Positions 37,018-46,228 are shown, counted from the stretch's first letter. The stretch is DNA of 59,769 nucleotides from Dehalococcoidia bacterium (GCA_022823505.1 JAJEIA010000030.1:1-59769), one strand, 5' to 3'. The notes: generated by a model from the letters alone, not told the origin. Made by a program: numbers and translations.

Positions 37018-37290
37018 TCAGCGGAGATTGCGGTGGCGGTGCTCCGGGTTCTCGTTGAGTTCGGCCGTGTCTCCGCTCCACCTGGTGTTGCCGTCGGCAT
37101 CGATGATGGTGTAGGTAACAGGAGATGAAGCAGGAGGACAGTCTCCGGGCATCGCGTAGTTGAGGTAGCGACTGGTCAGCGTGTTAGCGATGGGCTGGAA
37201 CGGGGACAATACGCGGGCCACAAAAGGCTTGTCCAGGACATTCACGAGGACCCGGTTGAACTGATTAACGCCGCTGTGAATGATAGTCAT
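37018..37290 (-). CDS. Hypothetical small protein
   Basis: 90 aa. GGAGGG before the ATG and a TATAAT box at 37341-37336 on the minus strand support it as a real gene. The N-terminal two thirds are amphipathic with many Val/Leu/Asn (VNQFNRVLVNVLDKPF); the end has DADGNTRWSGDTAEL, a beta-type segment, then a His/Arg-rich tail. No recognised domain or signal peptide. Confidence 0.55.
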   Translation of the reverse strand: MTIIHSGVNQFNRVLVNVLDKPFVARVLSPFQPIANTLTSRYLNYAMPGDCPPASSPVTYTIIDADGNTRWSGDTAELNENPEHRHRNLR

Positions 37291-37444
37291 GTTTCCCTCC
37301 TGTCGCAGCCGCATGTTTCGGCAGCCACTGGTTTAATTATACGCGAACCGACGGCCGGATAGCAGCAAAACCACCCGATCAGGAGCGTGCGGAGCCCTCC
37401 GGATCCCGGCGCCCCAGACACGGGTCAACCGGCCGAGTACGAGC

Positions 37445-38059
37445 CTAGGAATCCAGCGTGCCCTTGGTGCTGGGCACCTGGCCGACGGCGCGGGGATCAG
37501 GCTCGACCGCGTCGCGGAGGGCGCGAGCCAGGGCCTTGCAGAGTGCTTCGGCCTTGTGGTGGGGACTGACTCCGGCCAGCACACGGGCGTGCAGGTTGAT
37601 GCGCGCCTCGATGGCGAAGGACTCGAGAAAGTGCGCCACAAGGTCGCCTGACAGCGTCTCTACCATGCTGTCGTTCAGCGTGGTGTCGACACACGCGTAG
37701 GCCCGGCCACTCCAGTCGACGGCCACCATCACCAGCGTTTCGTCCAGGGGGACGATGGCGTGGCCCATGCGGCGGATGCCGCGCGGTTCACCCAGGGCCT
37801 GACCGAAGGCGCGCCCGAGCATGATGGCGGTGTCCTCGACGAGGTGGTGCCAGCCGACGTGGGTGTCGCCCTGGGCTTTCAGCGTGATGTCGAACAGGCC
37901 GTGGCGCGCGATCTGGCTGACCATGTGGTCAAGGAAGCCGTTCCCGGTGTCGACTTCGTACCGGCCCTGGCCGTCCAGGTCCACGGTGATGGAGATGCTG
38001 GTCTCGGCGGTGGAACGCTCTAGGCTGGCGGTGCGCTGCGACGGGTCGGGAGTGGCCAT
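37445..38059 (-). CDS. hisB: Imidazoleglycerol-phosphate dehydratase
   Basis: A 204-aa HisB, which dehydrates imidazole-glycerol phosphate to imidazole-acetol phosphate in histidine synthesis. Metal-binding motifs are GFLDHMVSQIARHG, WHHLVEDTAIMLG, DSMVETLSG and SPHHKAEALCKALARAL. The monofunctional length is normal. The gene starts one base after the hisC stop (minus strand), as the last gene of the his operon; no later terminator is clear in 37345-37440. Confidence 0.93.
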   Translation of the reverse strand: MATPDPSQRTASLERSTAETSISITVDLDGQGRYEVDTGNGFLDHMVSQIARHGLFDITLKAQGDTHVGWHHLVEDTAIMLGRAFGQALGEPRGIRRMGHAIVPLDETLVMVAVDWSGRAYACVDTTLNDSMVETLSGDLVAHFLESFAIEARINLHARVLAGVSPHHKAEALCKALARALRDAVEPDPRAVGQVPSTKGTLDS

Positions 38060-38060
38060 G

Positions 38061-39155
38061 CTAGTCCACCCCGAGGGCGGCGCGGAAGCCGGCGACCACG
38101 GCGTCGGTTTCTTCGGGTTTGCCGACGCTGGACCGGATGTAGTCGCGCAGGAGTTCGTTGTCGAAATACCGCAGGAAGACCCCCCGACGGCACATGGCTT
38201 CGTAAACTTCCAGACCGCGGCCGTCGGGCATCTTGCACAGGATGAAGTTGGCCTGGGATGGCCAGACCGTGATCCCGGGGATTTCGCTCAACAGCCGGTA
38301 CATGCGGCCGCGCTCCTTGACGATGGCGTCGACGCGGTCCAGGAGGTGTGCGGTATCGGACAGGGAGGCCAGCAGCGCGATCTCGGCCGCCAGGTTGACG
38401 TTGTACGGCGGCTTCATACCCATCATGGTGGCGGCCAGCTCGGCATCCATGGCGCCGGCCCCGATGCGGAGGCCGGCCAGCCCGGCCCACTTGCTGAAGG
38501 TGCGCAGGACAACGAGGTTCCGGTACTCGGACAGCAGCGGCATCAGCGTCTCGCCACAGAAGTCGTAGTATGCCTCGTCGGAGACCACCAGGAGGCCGGT
38601 GTCGAGGAGGGCGCGGGCCTGGGATTCGGTTACCACGTTGCCGGTGGGGTTGTTGGGCGTGGGGAAGAAGATCGCCTTCGTACGCGGCGTGATGGCGCCC
38701 TGGATCGCCTCGATGTCGATGTCGAAGTTGTCGTCACGGGGCACGGAGACCGCGGTAGCACCGGCGACGTCCGCGGAGAACGAATACATCCCGAAGGTCG
38801 GCACCGGGATGATGATTTCGTCGCCCGGCGCGAGGAACATGCGCATCAAGAGATCGATGATTTCGTCGCTGCCGTTGCCGGCGACGATGTTGTCCTCGGA
38901 AACGCCGAGGTAGTCGGACAGGGCGCCGCGGAGACGACGCTGTGCCGGGTCCGGATAGTGGTTGTAATCGCGGAAACTGCCCAACGCCTCGGCCACCTGG
39001 GGCGACGGGCCGTAGGGATTCTCGTTGCCGTTCAGGCGGATGACCTGCTCCAGGGGTATGCCCGCCTCCTCGGCGAGCGTTTCGCTGGGCGACACGCCCT
39101 GATAGGTCTTCAGGCGACTGATGTGGGGCAGCAGCAGTGCTTCAATGTCAGGCAT
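38061..39155 (-). CDS. hisC: Histidinol-phosphate aminotransferase
   Basis: A 364-aa PLP enzyme (fold type I) that makes histidinol phosphate from imidazole-acetol phosphate. Seen: IRLNGNENPYGPSP, GNGSDEIID, FPTPNNPTGN, VVSDEAYYDF and FSKWAGLAGLRIG, with the PLP-binding Lys in SKWAG. The chosen ATG at 39155 lies 20 bases after the hisD stop; the longer open frame (to 39572) is the overlapping hisD region and is not part of it. Confidence 0.93.
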   Translation of the reverse strand: MPDIEALLLPHISRLKTYQGVSPSETLAEEAGIPLEQVIRLNGNENPYGPSPQVAEALGSFRDYNHYPDPAQRRLRGALSDYLGVSEDNIVAGNGSDEIIDLLMRMFLAPGDEIIIPVPTFGMYSFSADVAGATAVSVPRDDNFDIDIEAIQGAITPRTKAIFFPTPNNPTGNVVTESQARALLDTGLLVVSDEAYYDFCGETLMPLLSEYRNLVVLRTFSKWAGLAGLRIGAGAMDAELAATMMGMKPPYNVNLAAEIALLASLSDTAHLLDRVDAIVKERGRMYRLLSEIPGITVWPSQANFILCKMPDGRGLEVYEAMCRRGVFLRYFDNELLRDYIRSSVGKPEETDAVVAGFRAALGVD

Positions 39156-39175
39156 GGGAGAGCGTTCCAAATGCG

Positions 39176-40522
39176 TTAGCGAGACAGCAGGGCGGCGATG
39201 TGGTCGAGGCGGGCCTGCACCGCGCCGGCGTGACCGGGCAGACCCTCGGCCTCGGCGATGCGGACAGCAGCGGCGCCCAGGTCGGTAAACCGTTGGGGAC
39301 TGAGGCCCACCACCGGCATGGTGCGGAGGAAATGGTGGACGCTGAGGGCGGAACTGAAGCGCGCCGTGCCGCCGGTGGGCATGACGTGGGACGGCCCGGC
39401 AATGTAGTCGCCCATCACCTCCGGGGAGAACTCCCCGAGGAAAAGGCCACCGGCATTGCGCACCTGTCCGGCCCAGGCCCACGGGTCGGCGACCATGAGG
39501 CAAAGGTGCTCGGGGGCGATGTGGTTTGCCACGGCGATGGCTTCGTCGAAGTCGTCCACAAGGACGATGCAACCCTGCCGCTCCAGCGAATGGCGGATGG
39601 TGTCGGCGCGAGGGTTGCCGGCAATCTGAACGTCCAACTCGGATTCGACCGCGTCTATCAAGGGTTGCGAGTCGGTCACGAGGATTGCCGAAGCCATGGG
39701 GTCGTGCTCGGCCTGGGCGATGAGGTCGGCGGCGCAGAACACCGGATTGGCGCTCTGGTCGGCGAGGAGGATGGTTTCAGTTGGGCCGAAGACGCCGTCG
39801 ATGTCCACCTGGCCCTGGACCATGCGCTTGGCGTAGGCGACGAAAACGTTGCCGGGTCCGCAGATCTTGTCGACCTTTCGAATCGACTCCGTCCCGTAGG
39901 CGAAGGCGCCGATGGCCGGGACGCCGCCGACCTGGTACATCACATCCACGCCGGCGATGCGGGCGGCGGCGAGAACGGTGGCGTTGAGCGGTTCCTGGCC
40001 GCGGCGGGGCGTGGCCAGCACCACTTCGCTCACGCCGGCAACCCTCGCCGGAATCGCGGTCATCAGGACGGTTGAAGGATACGCGGCGGTGCCACCCGGT
40101 GCGTAGAGTCCAACCCGTTCCAGTGGCCGCACCAACTCGCCCAGCCCGCCGCCCAGGTCGACCCAGTCACGGGGCAGGGTAGCCTCGTGAAACTCGGTGA
40201 TGCGACGGGCGGCCAATTCCAGAGCCCGCTTGAGGTCATCAGGGGTCGAATCCCAGGCGGCATCAAGATCGGATTGGGGGACTTCCAGGGTGTCCAGGTC
40301 GGCGCCATCGAGCAGGTTGGCGTAACGGCGGACGGCGGCGTCACCATCGGAACGCACGTCGCGCAGCATCTGCAACACGGACGACTCCGGCGTCGCGCCC
40401 GCACCAAACAGGTCGCGAGTACGTTGCAGGACGGGCTCGGGCAGGGACGAGAGATCAAGGGGATCGATACGGGTCAGAACCGATTCGGCGGCGGAGAACC
40501 CGCGCACCATCTTAAGTCGCAC
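39176..40522 (-). CDS. hisD: Histidinol dehydrogenase
   Basis: A 448-aa zinc- and NAD-dependent enzyme for the last two steps of histidine synthesis. Signatures: VGLYAPGGTAAYPSTVLM, KICGPGNVFVAYAKR, AEHDPMASAILVT, and the catalytic Glu-His in HIAPEHLCLM. A GTG at 40522 follows GGGAG at good spacing and overlaps the previous gene; an ATG at 40510 and the family's first residues are also possible. Length agrees with the family (about 430). Confidence 0.92.
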   Translation of the reverse strand: MRLKMVRGFSAAESVLTRIDPLDLSSLPEPVLQRTRDLFGAGATPESSVLQMLRDVRSDGDAAVRRYANLLDGADLDTLEVPQSDLDAAWDSTPDDLKRALELAARRITEFHEATLPRDWVDLGGGLGELVRPLERVGLYAPGGTAAYPSTVLMTAIPARVAGVSEVVLATPRRGQEPLNATVLAAARIAGVDVMYQVGGVPAIGAFAYGTESIRKVDKICGPGNVFVAYAKRMVQGQVDIDGVFGPTETILLADQSANPVFCAADLIAQAEHDPMASAILVTDSQPLIDAVESELDVQIAGNPRADTIRHSLERQGCIVLVDDFDEAIAVANHIAPEHLCLMVADPWAWAGQVRNAGGLFLGEFSPEVMGDYIAGPSHVMPTGGTARFSSALSVHHFLRTMPVVGLSPQRFTDLGAAAVRIAEAEGLPGHAGAVQARLDHIAALLSR

Positions 40523-41273
40523 TGAGATACTCCCGGGCCTGGGCCTTGGTTTCGTCGATGACCCGCTGGCGGTAGGTTTCGATGTGATCGCGGGGGATGC
40601 GCTCGTATACGCGCTCCAGGCTTTGGGGCATGTGCTCGAGGAACCCGTCCACGACCTGCTGCACTTCGTCGTTGTCGCGATACATCCGGTTGAGGGCACG
40701 CTTGAGGCGCTCCCAGGTGAAATCCCAACCGAGGAGCCGAGCCACCCAGCCACGCCACTCGTCGATCAGTTCGTCCTCCAAAAACTGCAGGGCGGGCATC
40801 TGGTCGACCGCGGCGATGGCGTCATTTTCCACGGTGAGGCGGGCGTTTTCGTCCAGGACGACACGGTCCATATCGAGCTGGAGCGCCCGGTCCCAGATGT
40901 GTGCCTCGATTTCCGTGTCGGTGACGCGGCTGTCCGGAGCGAAGTGAGGGCGGAACATGGTGGTGATCCACATCTCGTCAGCGACCAGATGGCTCACGTA
41001 ACCCAGGAGGAAGGACCTGGTCTGTGGCGACAGGCCGTTGTCGGAGCCGGCCAGGTGCGGGTGCAGTTCGAACATCCGCTCGACGCCGGCGCCCACGTGA
41101 CTGACCGACAGGTCGGAGAAGTGGGTGCGGGCACGGTCCCACTTGGTCATGGCGCGGATATCGGGGGTGGTCGACCCCAGGTAGGCAGCGCCGGGATGAT
41201 CGTGCGCGTAGCCCCAATCCAACTCGGCGGCCACCTGCTGGCACAGGTAGATGTGCATCGGCAAGTTAGGCAT
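40512..41273 (-). CDS. Zinc-dependent phospholipase C-like protein
   Basis: A 253-aa protein of the zinc-dependent phospholipase C/S1-P1-like family. His/Asp ligands stand in MHIYLCQQVAAEL, LGSTTPDIRAMTKWDRARTHFSD and SFLLGYVSHLVADEMW. No signal peptide is seen, unlike secreted phospholipases. It overlaps the hisG stop by 8 bases at its start and the hisD start by about 11 bases at its end, so it is translationally coupled into the his operon. It has no known histidine role; the substrate is unknown. Confidence 0.78.
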   Translation of the reverse strand: MPNLPMHIYLCQQVAAELDWGYAHDHPGAAYLGSTTPDIRAMTKWDRARTHFSDLSVSHVGAGVERMFELHPHLAGSDNGLSPQTRSFLLGYVSHLVADEMWITTMFRPHFAPDSRVTDTEIEAHIWDRALQLDMDRVVLDENARLTVENDAIAAVDQMPALQFLEDELIDEWRGWVARLLGWDFTWERLKRALNRMYRDNDEVQQVVDGFLEHMPQSLERVYERIPRDHIETYRQRVIDETKAQAREYLSAT

Positions 41274-42285
41274 GGTCGAATTCCTGCCCGTTGATTGATT
41301 GGACGCGGGCCATGAAGCCGGCGAAGGCCTGGGACTCGCCCTTGAACAGATAAGACAACTGGGCAGCGGCGATATCCACTCCCCCACACTCACGGAGGTG
41401 GGCCACCGCGTCCAGCAGGCGGTTCTTGCGGATCAGCAGGGATACGGCGTACCAGTCCTCCTCCTCGACGCTGAACACGCGGGCGACGGTGGGGCCCTGG
41501 ATGCCGGCGATTTCGGGTCGGGCGAGGATCATGGCGCTGACGTCCTCGGCGGAACGACCCTGGACGTTGGCGGTGATCCGGTAATACGGGTCGGCGCGGA
41601 GGTGGGCCTCGAGCATCTCGGTCAGGGAGCGGGCGAGTTCAAGATCCTCGGGGCAGCCGACCAGCGCCGATGGGTTGGCGATGAGGCAGGCCTGGGATGA
41701 GAGGATGGTGCCGCCGTCCAGCGTCTTCAGGCGATTTTCCCGCAGGGTGGTCCCGGTAGCGGAGAGGTCGGCGATGAGGTCGGCATAGCCGGCGATGGGC
41801 GCGGCCTCCAGTGTGCCACTGGCGGGTACGAGGGTGAAGTAGTTGATACCGCGCTCGAACAGGTAGCGGCGCAGCAGTCGCGGGTACTTGGTGGCGATGC
41901 GAAGCTGCTGGCCGCGCTCGTGGAAGTCCAGCGCCAGATCGGCCAGGTCGTCGATTGACGTTACGTCAAGCCAGGAGTCGGGCACCGCGAGCACGTAGTC
42001 GCATCCACCGAACCCGAGGTCCTCCATAACGGGGACCACCGCATCGTCATCGTGACGGTACTCCATCAGCCGGTCCAGGCCGGTGATGCCCATTTCCGCA
42101 CTGCCCTCCTCCACCTTGGTGGTGATGTCGGCGGTGCGCTGGAAGAGGACGTCGATGCCGGGCAGCGACGGGATGAAGCCGGTGTATCGGCGGGAGTTGG
42201 GCCGGTTGACCCTCACGCCGCAGGAGGCGAGGAACCTCATGGTGGGTTCGCCCAGTTCGCCGTCGCTTGGTATGACCAGTCTCAA
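41266..42285 (-). CDS. hisG: ATP phosphoribosyltransferase (long form with regulatory domain)
   Basis: A 339-aa HisG, the first and feedback-controlled step of histidine synthesis. The catalytic part has FQRTADITTKVEEGSAEMGITG, LRIATKYP and DLSATGTTLRENRLK. Residues about 245-320 match the C-terminal ACT-like HisG_C domain (ITANVQGRSAEDV; GPTVARVFSVEEEDWYAV). The start is TTG at 42285 with GGAG about 8 bases before it. It follows hisZ by 15 bases; having both the long form and HisZ is unusual. Confidence 0.92.
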   Translation of the reverse strand: MRLVIPSDGELGEPTMRFLASCGVRVNRPNSRRYTGFIPSLPGIDVLFQRTADITTKVEEGSAEMGITGLDRLMEYRHDDDAVVPVMEDLGFGGCDYVLAVPDSWLDVTSIDDLADLALDFHERGQQLRIATKYPRLLRRYLFERGINYFTLVPASGTLEAAPIAGYADLIADLSATGTTLRENRLKTLDGGTILSSQACLIANPSALVGCPEDLELARSLTEMLEAHLRADPYYRITANVQGRSAEDVSAMILARPEIAGIQGPTVARVFSVEEEDWYAVSLLIRKNRLLDAVAHLRECGGVDIAAAQLSYLFKGESQAFAGFMARVQSINGQEFDHA

Positions 42286-42300
42286 GGCGATGCTCCGCGA

Positions 42301-43710
42301 TTACACCGCAACCGTCCGGGCGAAATCGGCCGGGACGCCGTTTCCGCCCACGTCCAGCACCGCCACGCCTCCCTGATCGCGGATGTCGGCGGCGGCGCGC
42401 AAAGCAGCGGCGTGGGAATCGTCACCACGGGGAGAAACGAGGACGACGTCATGCCCGGGATGCGGCGGGTCAGCCGGAGGCATCGCCGCGAGCAACGCCT
42501 CTAGGGTGCAGGCGAAACCCAGGGCGGGCACGGGAGCCTCGCCGCCCAGGGCGCGAGCCAGGGCGTCGTAACGTCCGCCACCGCCGAGAGAAGCATCGGA
42601 ATCGCCGCGAACGATGTCGAAGATGATGCCGTTGTAGTAGGCAATGCCACGGGCCAGCGAAAAATCGATTTCCAATCTCCGGGAAACGGCCGGGTCCTCG
42701 CTGATGAGCGCGGCGAGATCAATGAGCCGGTCGATGGCCCGGGTGTCGGCTCCGGCGGCGGCGACGATGGACTGCGCCTGGGGCAGCGCGCTGGCGGGAT
42801 CGCCCTTGACGCCAGCCAACTGCCCGGCCAGCGCGAGCCCGCGTTCGACAGCGTCGGATGCGTCGCCGCCACGCAACTTGCGGAGCAGGCGATCGACGAT
42901 TTCGTCGGGCGACCGGCGACCCAGGGTCATATCAGCAGAGGTGTTCCAGCGCATGAAGCCGGCCAGCACGGAGCGGGCCGCGCCGTCGGGGAGCCCGTTG
43001 ACCGCGACGGCCAGGTGCTTCTCCTCCTCCGGCAGGCCGATGCCGGAGACGACGTGCAGTTCGGCGGCGCGCTGCAGGGTCGACGCAAGGCTGTCGCTGC
43101 TATCGCCGATGCGGTTCATGTTGGCCACGATGAACTCGCGTGCGCGGTCGGAAAGTCCGACGGTGTCCAGAACGCTGTCCAGAACGCCCAGATCGGCCAG
43201 ACGGATCCGATAGTCGGGGATGCCCAACCGGGCCGGTATGCCGGCGGCCAGGATCAGCAGTTCGGCATCGGCGAGGATGCTGTTGGATCCGACCAGTTCG
43301 GCGCCGACCTGCGTGAACTGCCCGGTGTCGGCGGCGCTGCCGGTGTCGTATCGGAATACCGGACCACAGTACTGCCAGCGGACCAGCGGCGGCTCGTCGC
43401 TGTCCCCGTTGATCTCCAGGTAGTGGCGCATTATCGCGGAGGTGAACTCCGGACGGAGACTGACCGCGTTCGAGCCAGGGTCCACGAAGGAGTACATCTG
43501 AGAGGCAAGGTCACCGCCGGATTTGCGCAGGAACAGTTCCGTGGACTCGAGGACCGGAACTTCCAGCGCGGAGTATCCGAAGCGACCGATGAATTCGGCA
43601 AGGCGGCGCTCGACGTCCTGCTTACGCTGGCGCGCGCCGGCGTCGAAGTCGCGCATGCCGGGCAGGCGGCGCACCGGGTTGGGGCGTACGGAAGAAGCGG
43701 TGGAAACCAT
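42301..43710 (-). CDS. hisZ: HisZ, ATP phosphoribosyltransferase regulatory subunit
   Basis: A 469-aa paralog of histidyl-tRNA synthetase. The class II aaRS core is present (PGMRDFDAGAR; motif 2 RWQYCGPVFRYD; histidine-site LARGIAYYNGIIFDI; GGGGRYDALARALGG), with a short C-terminal anticodon-domain remnant. Position before hisG and deviation from the HisRS signatures (no AEFQRE-like sequence) favour HisZ over HisS. The ATG at 43710 lies only a couple of bases beyond the expected initiation of a TACAAT box (43724-43719), so the message may be leaderless. Confidence 0.85.
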   Translation of the reverse strand: MVSTASSVRPNPVRRLPGMRDFDAGARQRKQDVERRLAEFIGRFGYSALEVPVLESTELFLRKSGGDLASQMYSFVDPGSNAVSLRPEFTSAIMRHYLEINGDSDEPPLVRWQYCGPVFRYDTGSAADTGQFTQVGAELVGSNSILADAELLILAAGIPARLGIPDYRIRLADLGVLDSVLDTVGLSDRAREFIVANMNRIGDSSDSLASTLQRAAELHVVSGIGLPEEEKHLAVAVNGLPDGAARSVLAGFMRWNTSADMTLGRRSPDEIVDRLLRKLRGGDASDAVERGLALAGQLAGVKGDPASALPQAQSIVAAAGADTRAIDRLIDLAALISEDPAVSRRLEIDFSLARGIAYYNGIIFDIVRGDSDASLGGGGRYDALARALGGEAPVPALGFACTLEALLAAMPPADPPHPGHDVVLVSPRGDDSHAAALRAAADIRDQGGVAVLDVGGNGVPADFARTVAV

Positions 43711-43783
43711 CGCAGGGTATTGTAGCACCTGCGCGGCCAGAAATGGCTAGGGCAGCGCTGGTACGAACCGACGGCAGCGGAGG

Positions 43784-44605
43784 TTACGGATGGGCGTTGA
43801 GGCCGCCGTCGATGTAGACGGGTTGGCCGGACGGATAGTCGCAATGCGGGGAACAGAGGTATACCAGCATGGCGGCGAGGTCGCGGGGATGGCCCTTGCG
43901 GCGCATGGGGGTGTAGCGGACGAGCAGTTCCTCGCGCTGTGTTTCCAGCGGGATGTCCTCGGCGGTGGACCACCCGGAACCGACGGCGTTGACGCGAATC
44001 TCATTACGGCCCCATTCAACGGCCAGCGAACGGGTGAGGGACAGGGCGGCGGCCTGGGTCGCGCTGTACACGGAACAGTTGATCACCGCGCGCTCGGCCA
44101 GGTTGGAGATAACGTTGACGATGCGCCCGTACTGCTGGTGCACCATGCGCTGACCCACGGACTGGCTGAGCATGAAGGTCGCGCGCACGTTGCGAGCGTG
44201 CAGTTCGTCCCACTCGGCGAGCGCGATGTCGGCAGCGGGTTTGGCGAAGAAACTGCGGGTATCGTTGACCAGGATGTCGACTCGGGGATGCTCGGCAACA
44301 AAGGCATCCATGACCGCCGACGCGCCATCCGGCGTGTCCCAGCGCCCCACGTGGCGACCGGTCTCGCGGCCGGAGACGGCGGTCACGGCGCCGGCGATGG
44401 CATCCGCGGCCGAGCCGTGTCGAGCCACGGCGAACACCGCAGCGCCGGCCTCGGCCAGGGCTGCGGCCAGGAAGGGGGACTCATCACCGCCGGAGGAGGC
44501 TACGATGGCAGTGTGACCGGCCAAACTGAACTCGGCCGGCAGTCGGTTCTGTGTCGGGGTTGCCACGGGCGCAGGTTCCTCGTCAGGGCGGAAGGTTAAG
44601 GGCAT
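43784..44605 (-). CDS. SDR-fold protein with altered active site
   Basis: 273 aa with the SDR topology: VDILVND, NVRATFML, GRIVNVISNLAERAV, and the C-terminal YPSGQPVYIDGGLNAHP. The catalytic signature reads YSATQ instead of YxxxK, the cofactor loop reads ASSGGDESP instead of TGxxxGIG, and NNAG is VNDT. It may bind a ligand without normal dehydrogenase activity, or use another mechanism. It lies 18 bases after the frameshifted SDR, on the same strand. Confidence 0.75.
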   Translation of the reverse strand: MPLTFRPDEEPAPVATPTQNRLPAEFSLAGHTAIVASSGGDESPFLAAALAEAGAAVFAVARHGSAADAIAGAVTAVSGRETGRHVGRWDTPDGASAVMDAFVAEHPRVDILVNDTRSFFAKPAADIALAEWDELHARNVRATFMLSQSVGQRMVHQQYGRIVNVISNLAERAVINCSVYSATQAAALSLTRSLAVEWGRNEIRVNAVGSGWSTAEDIPLETQREELLVRYTPMRRKGHPRDLAAMLVYLCSPHCDYPSGQPVYIDGGLNAHP

Positions 44606-44623
44606 ACAGGCGGAAACGACGGC

Positions 44624-45432
44624 TTACGGTTCCAGCGCGGCCACGGGAGCATGACCCGTTGGGGTTATTCCCGCGGCCAGGCCGGCGCCGTCGAGGATGA
44701 ACATCTCACCGGTCATGTAGTCGGAGGCGTCGGAGGACAGGAACACGGCGATGGGGCCGAGGTCCTCGGGCTTGCCCAGCTTGCCGGTGGGGAGAAAATC
44801 GCCGGACTGGGGCAGGGTGCGATTGATCTCCGCGCCGGGGTCGATGGTGGGAATGAAACCGGGGACGATGCTGTTGGCGGTGATGCCGTAGCGGGCCAGG
44901 CTGAATGACAGGACGCGGGTCAGCTGTATCACGCCGCCCTTCGAGGTGCAGTACATGTAGATGTCCCGGCCGCCCCGGAGCCCGAAACCGGAGGCCACGT
45001 TGATGATCTTGCCTTTGCCGGCGTCGGCCATGGGTTTGGCGGCGGCACGGGCGCAGTAGAACGCCCCCGAAAGGTTCACTGACATGGCCGATTCCCAATC
45101 GTCGTCGGTGATCTCCCAGATGGGCTTGAGGACGTTGTCGGCGACCATCGCGGCGTTGTTGATGAGTCGTCCACGCGGCCGAAACGAGACATTGCGGCAT
45201 CGATCAGGGCGTCCGCATCCGACGACCTGGACACATCGGTGGGAACGGCGATGGCGTCCTGACCGGAGGCGAGCACCTCATCGCGGGCGGCCTCGATGGG
45301 ACCGGGCCGCCGGCCGGCAATGACCAGATTGGCGCCGGACCGGGTGAGGGCGCGCACCATCTCCAGGCCGAGACCCGTTCCACCTCCGGTGATGACCACC
45401 ACTTTGCCGTCCAGGTACAGGTTTTCAAGCAT
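44624..45432 (-). pseudogene. Short-chain dehydrogenase split by a frameshift
   Basis: The N-terminal part (from ATG 45432, overlapping the birA stop by 8 bases) has VVVITGGGTGLGLEMVRAL. It continues to GRVD and then leaves frame; the C-terminal part resumes with LINNAAMVADN in another frame and has YMYCTSKGGVI and DGAGLAAGI. Joining needs one extra base at about 45167, where GTGGACG-ACTCATCAAC should read GTG GAC GNA CTC ATC. Apart from this the gene is complete (about 269 codons), so it is either a recent pseudogene or a single-base sequencing error. Confidence 0.8.
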
Positions 45433-46228
45433 TGGCTGCGGGCGCTCCTTGGGCTGCACGGAGGGTAATGTCTCCGGCGGTGAGGGTCAACAACTCCCCG
45501 GCGTCGGTGCGGAGCAGGAGGTTGCCGTGATCGTCAATGTCCTCGGCCAGGCCGGTGTCGCTCGACCCGTGGTGGGTGACGGTCACCCTCTGGCCCAGGG
45601 TGTCAAGCCAGCGACGCCACTCGGGGATGGGCGAGCGGCCGCGGCGAATGTCCAAATAGAGGGCGTCCATGTGTTGCAGGATGCGGCGGAGAAGCTCGGC
45701 ACGGTCAATATCGGCTTTGGCGGCGTGGTTGAGACTGGTCGCGGTGGCGGCGATCTCCGGGTCGGAGGACACATCCAGCGCCACGTTGACGCCGATCCCG
45801 ACAATGGCGTGCTGCACCTGCGGGCCGGACAAGGCACTCTCGGCCAAAATGCCGGCGACCTTGCGGCCGTCGATCATGACGTCGTTGGGCCACTTGATGG
45901 AGGGATATAGCCCGGCGACCTGGCGGATCGATCTGACCACGGCAACCCCGGCCAGCGGGCTGAGCAGAGGCAGAGCCTCGGGTTCCGGTCGGAAAAGAAC
46001 GGAGAAGTAGAGGTTGCCCTCGTCGGATATCCAGCGGCGGCCCAAGCGTCCCCGGCTGGCGGTCTGGGTTTCGGCGACCACGACCGCGCCCTCTTCGATA
46101 CCGGCGCGGGCCCACTCCGCGGCATCGTCCATGGTGGAGCCGGTGGACTGGTAGAAGCGCACCTGGCGGCCGATCACGGCCGTATACAGGCCGGTACGGA
46201 GCATTTGCGCGACGATGGAGGGGGGCAT
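45425..46228 (-). CDS. birA: Biotin--[acetyl-CoA-carboxylase] ligase
   Basis: A 267-aa biotin protein ligase that attaches biotin to carboxylase carrier domains. Signatures: TGSTMDDAAEWA, QTASRGRLGRRW (the biotinyl-AMP loop, with GRGRxGR-like order), SIKWPNDVMIDGRKVAGIL and GIGVNV. There is no N-terminal winged helix, so it is the catalytic-only class without the repressor function. The end carries the C-terminal SH3-like domain (LAEDIDDHGNLLLRT). Confidence 0.92.
   Translation of the reverse strand: MPPSIVAQMLRTGLYTAVIGRQVRFYQSTGSTMDDAAEWARAGIEEGAVVVAETQTASRGRLGRRWISDEGNLYFSVLFRPEPEALPLLSPLAGVAVVRSIRQVAGLYPSIKWPNDVMIDGRKVAGILAESALSGPQVQHAIVGIGVNVALDVSSDPEIAATATSLNHAAKADIDRAELLRRILQHMDALYLDIRRGRSPIPEWRRWLDTLGQRVTVTHHGSSDTGLAEDIDDHGNLLLRTDAGELLTLTAGDITLRAAQGAPAANA

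Noticed and set aside
42301-43710. HisS (histidyl-tRNA synthetase) identity
   Set aside because: The gene is next to hisG, histidine-A signatures deviate and the anticodon domain is reduced, so HisZ fits better.
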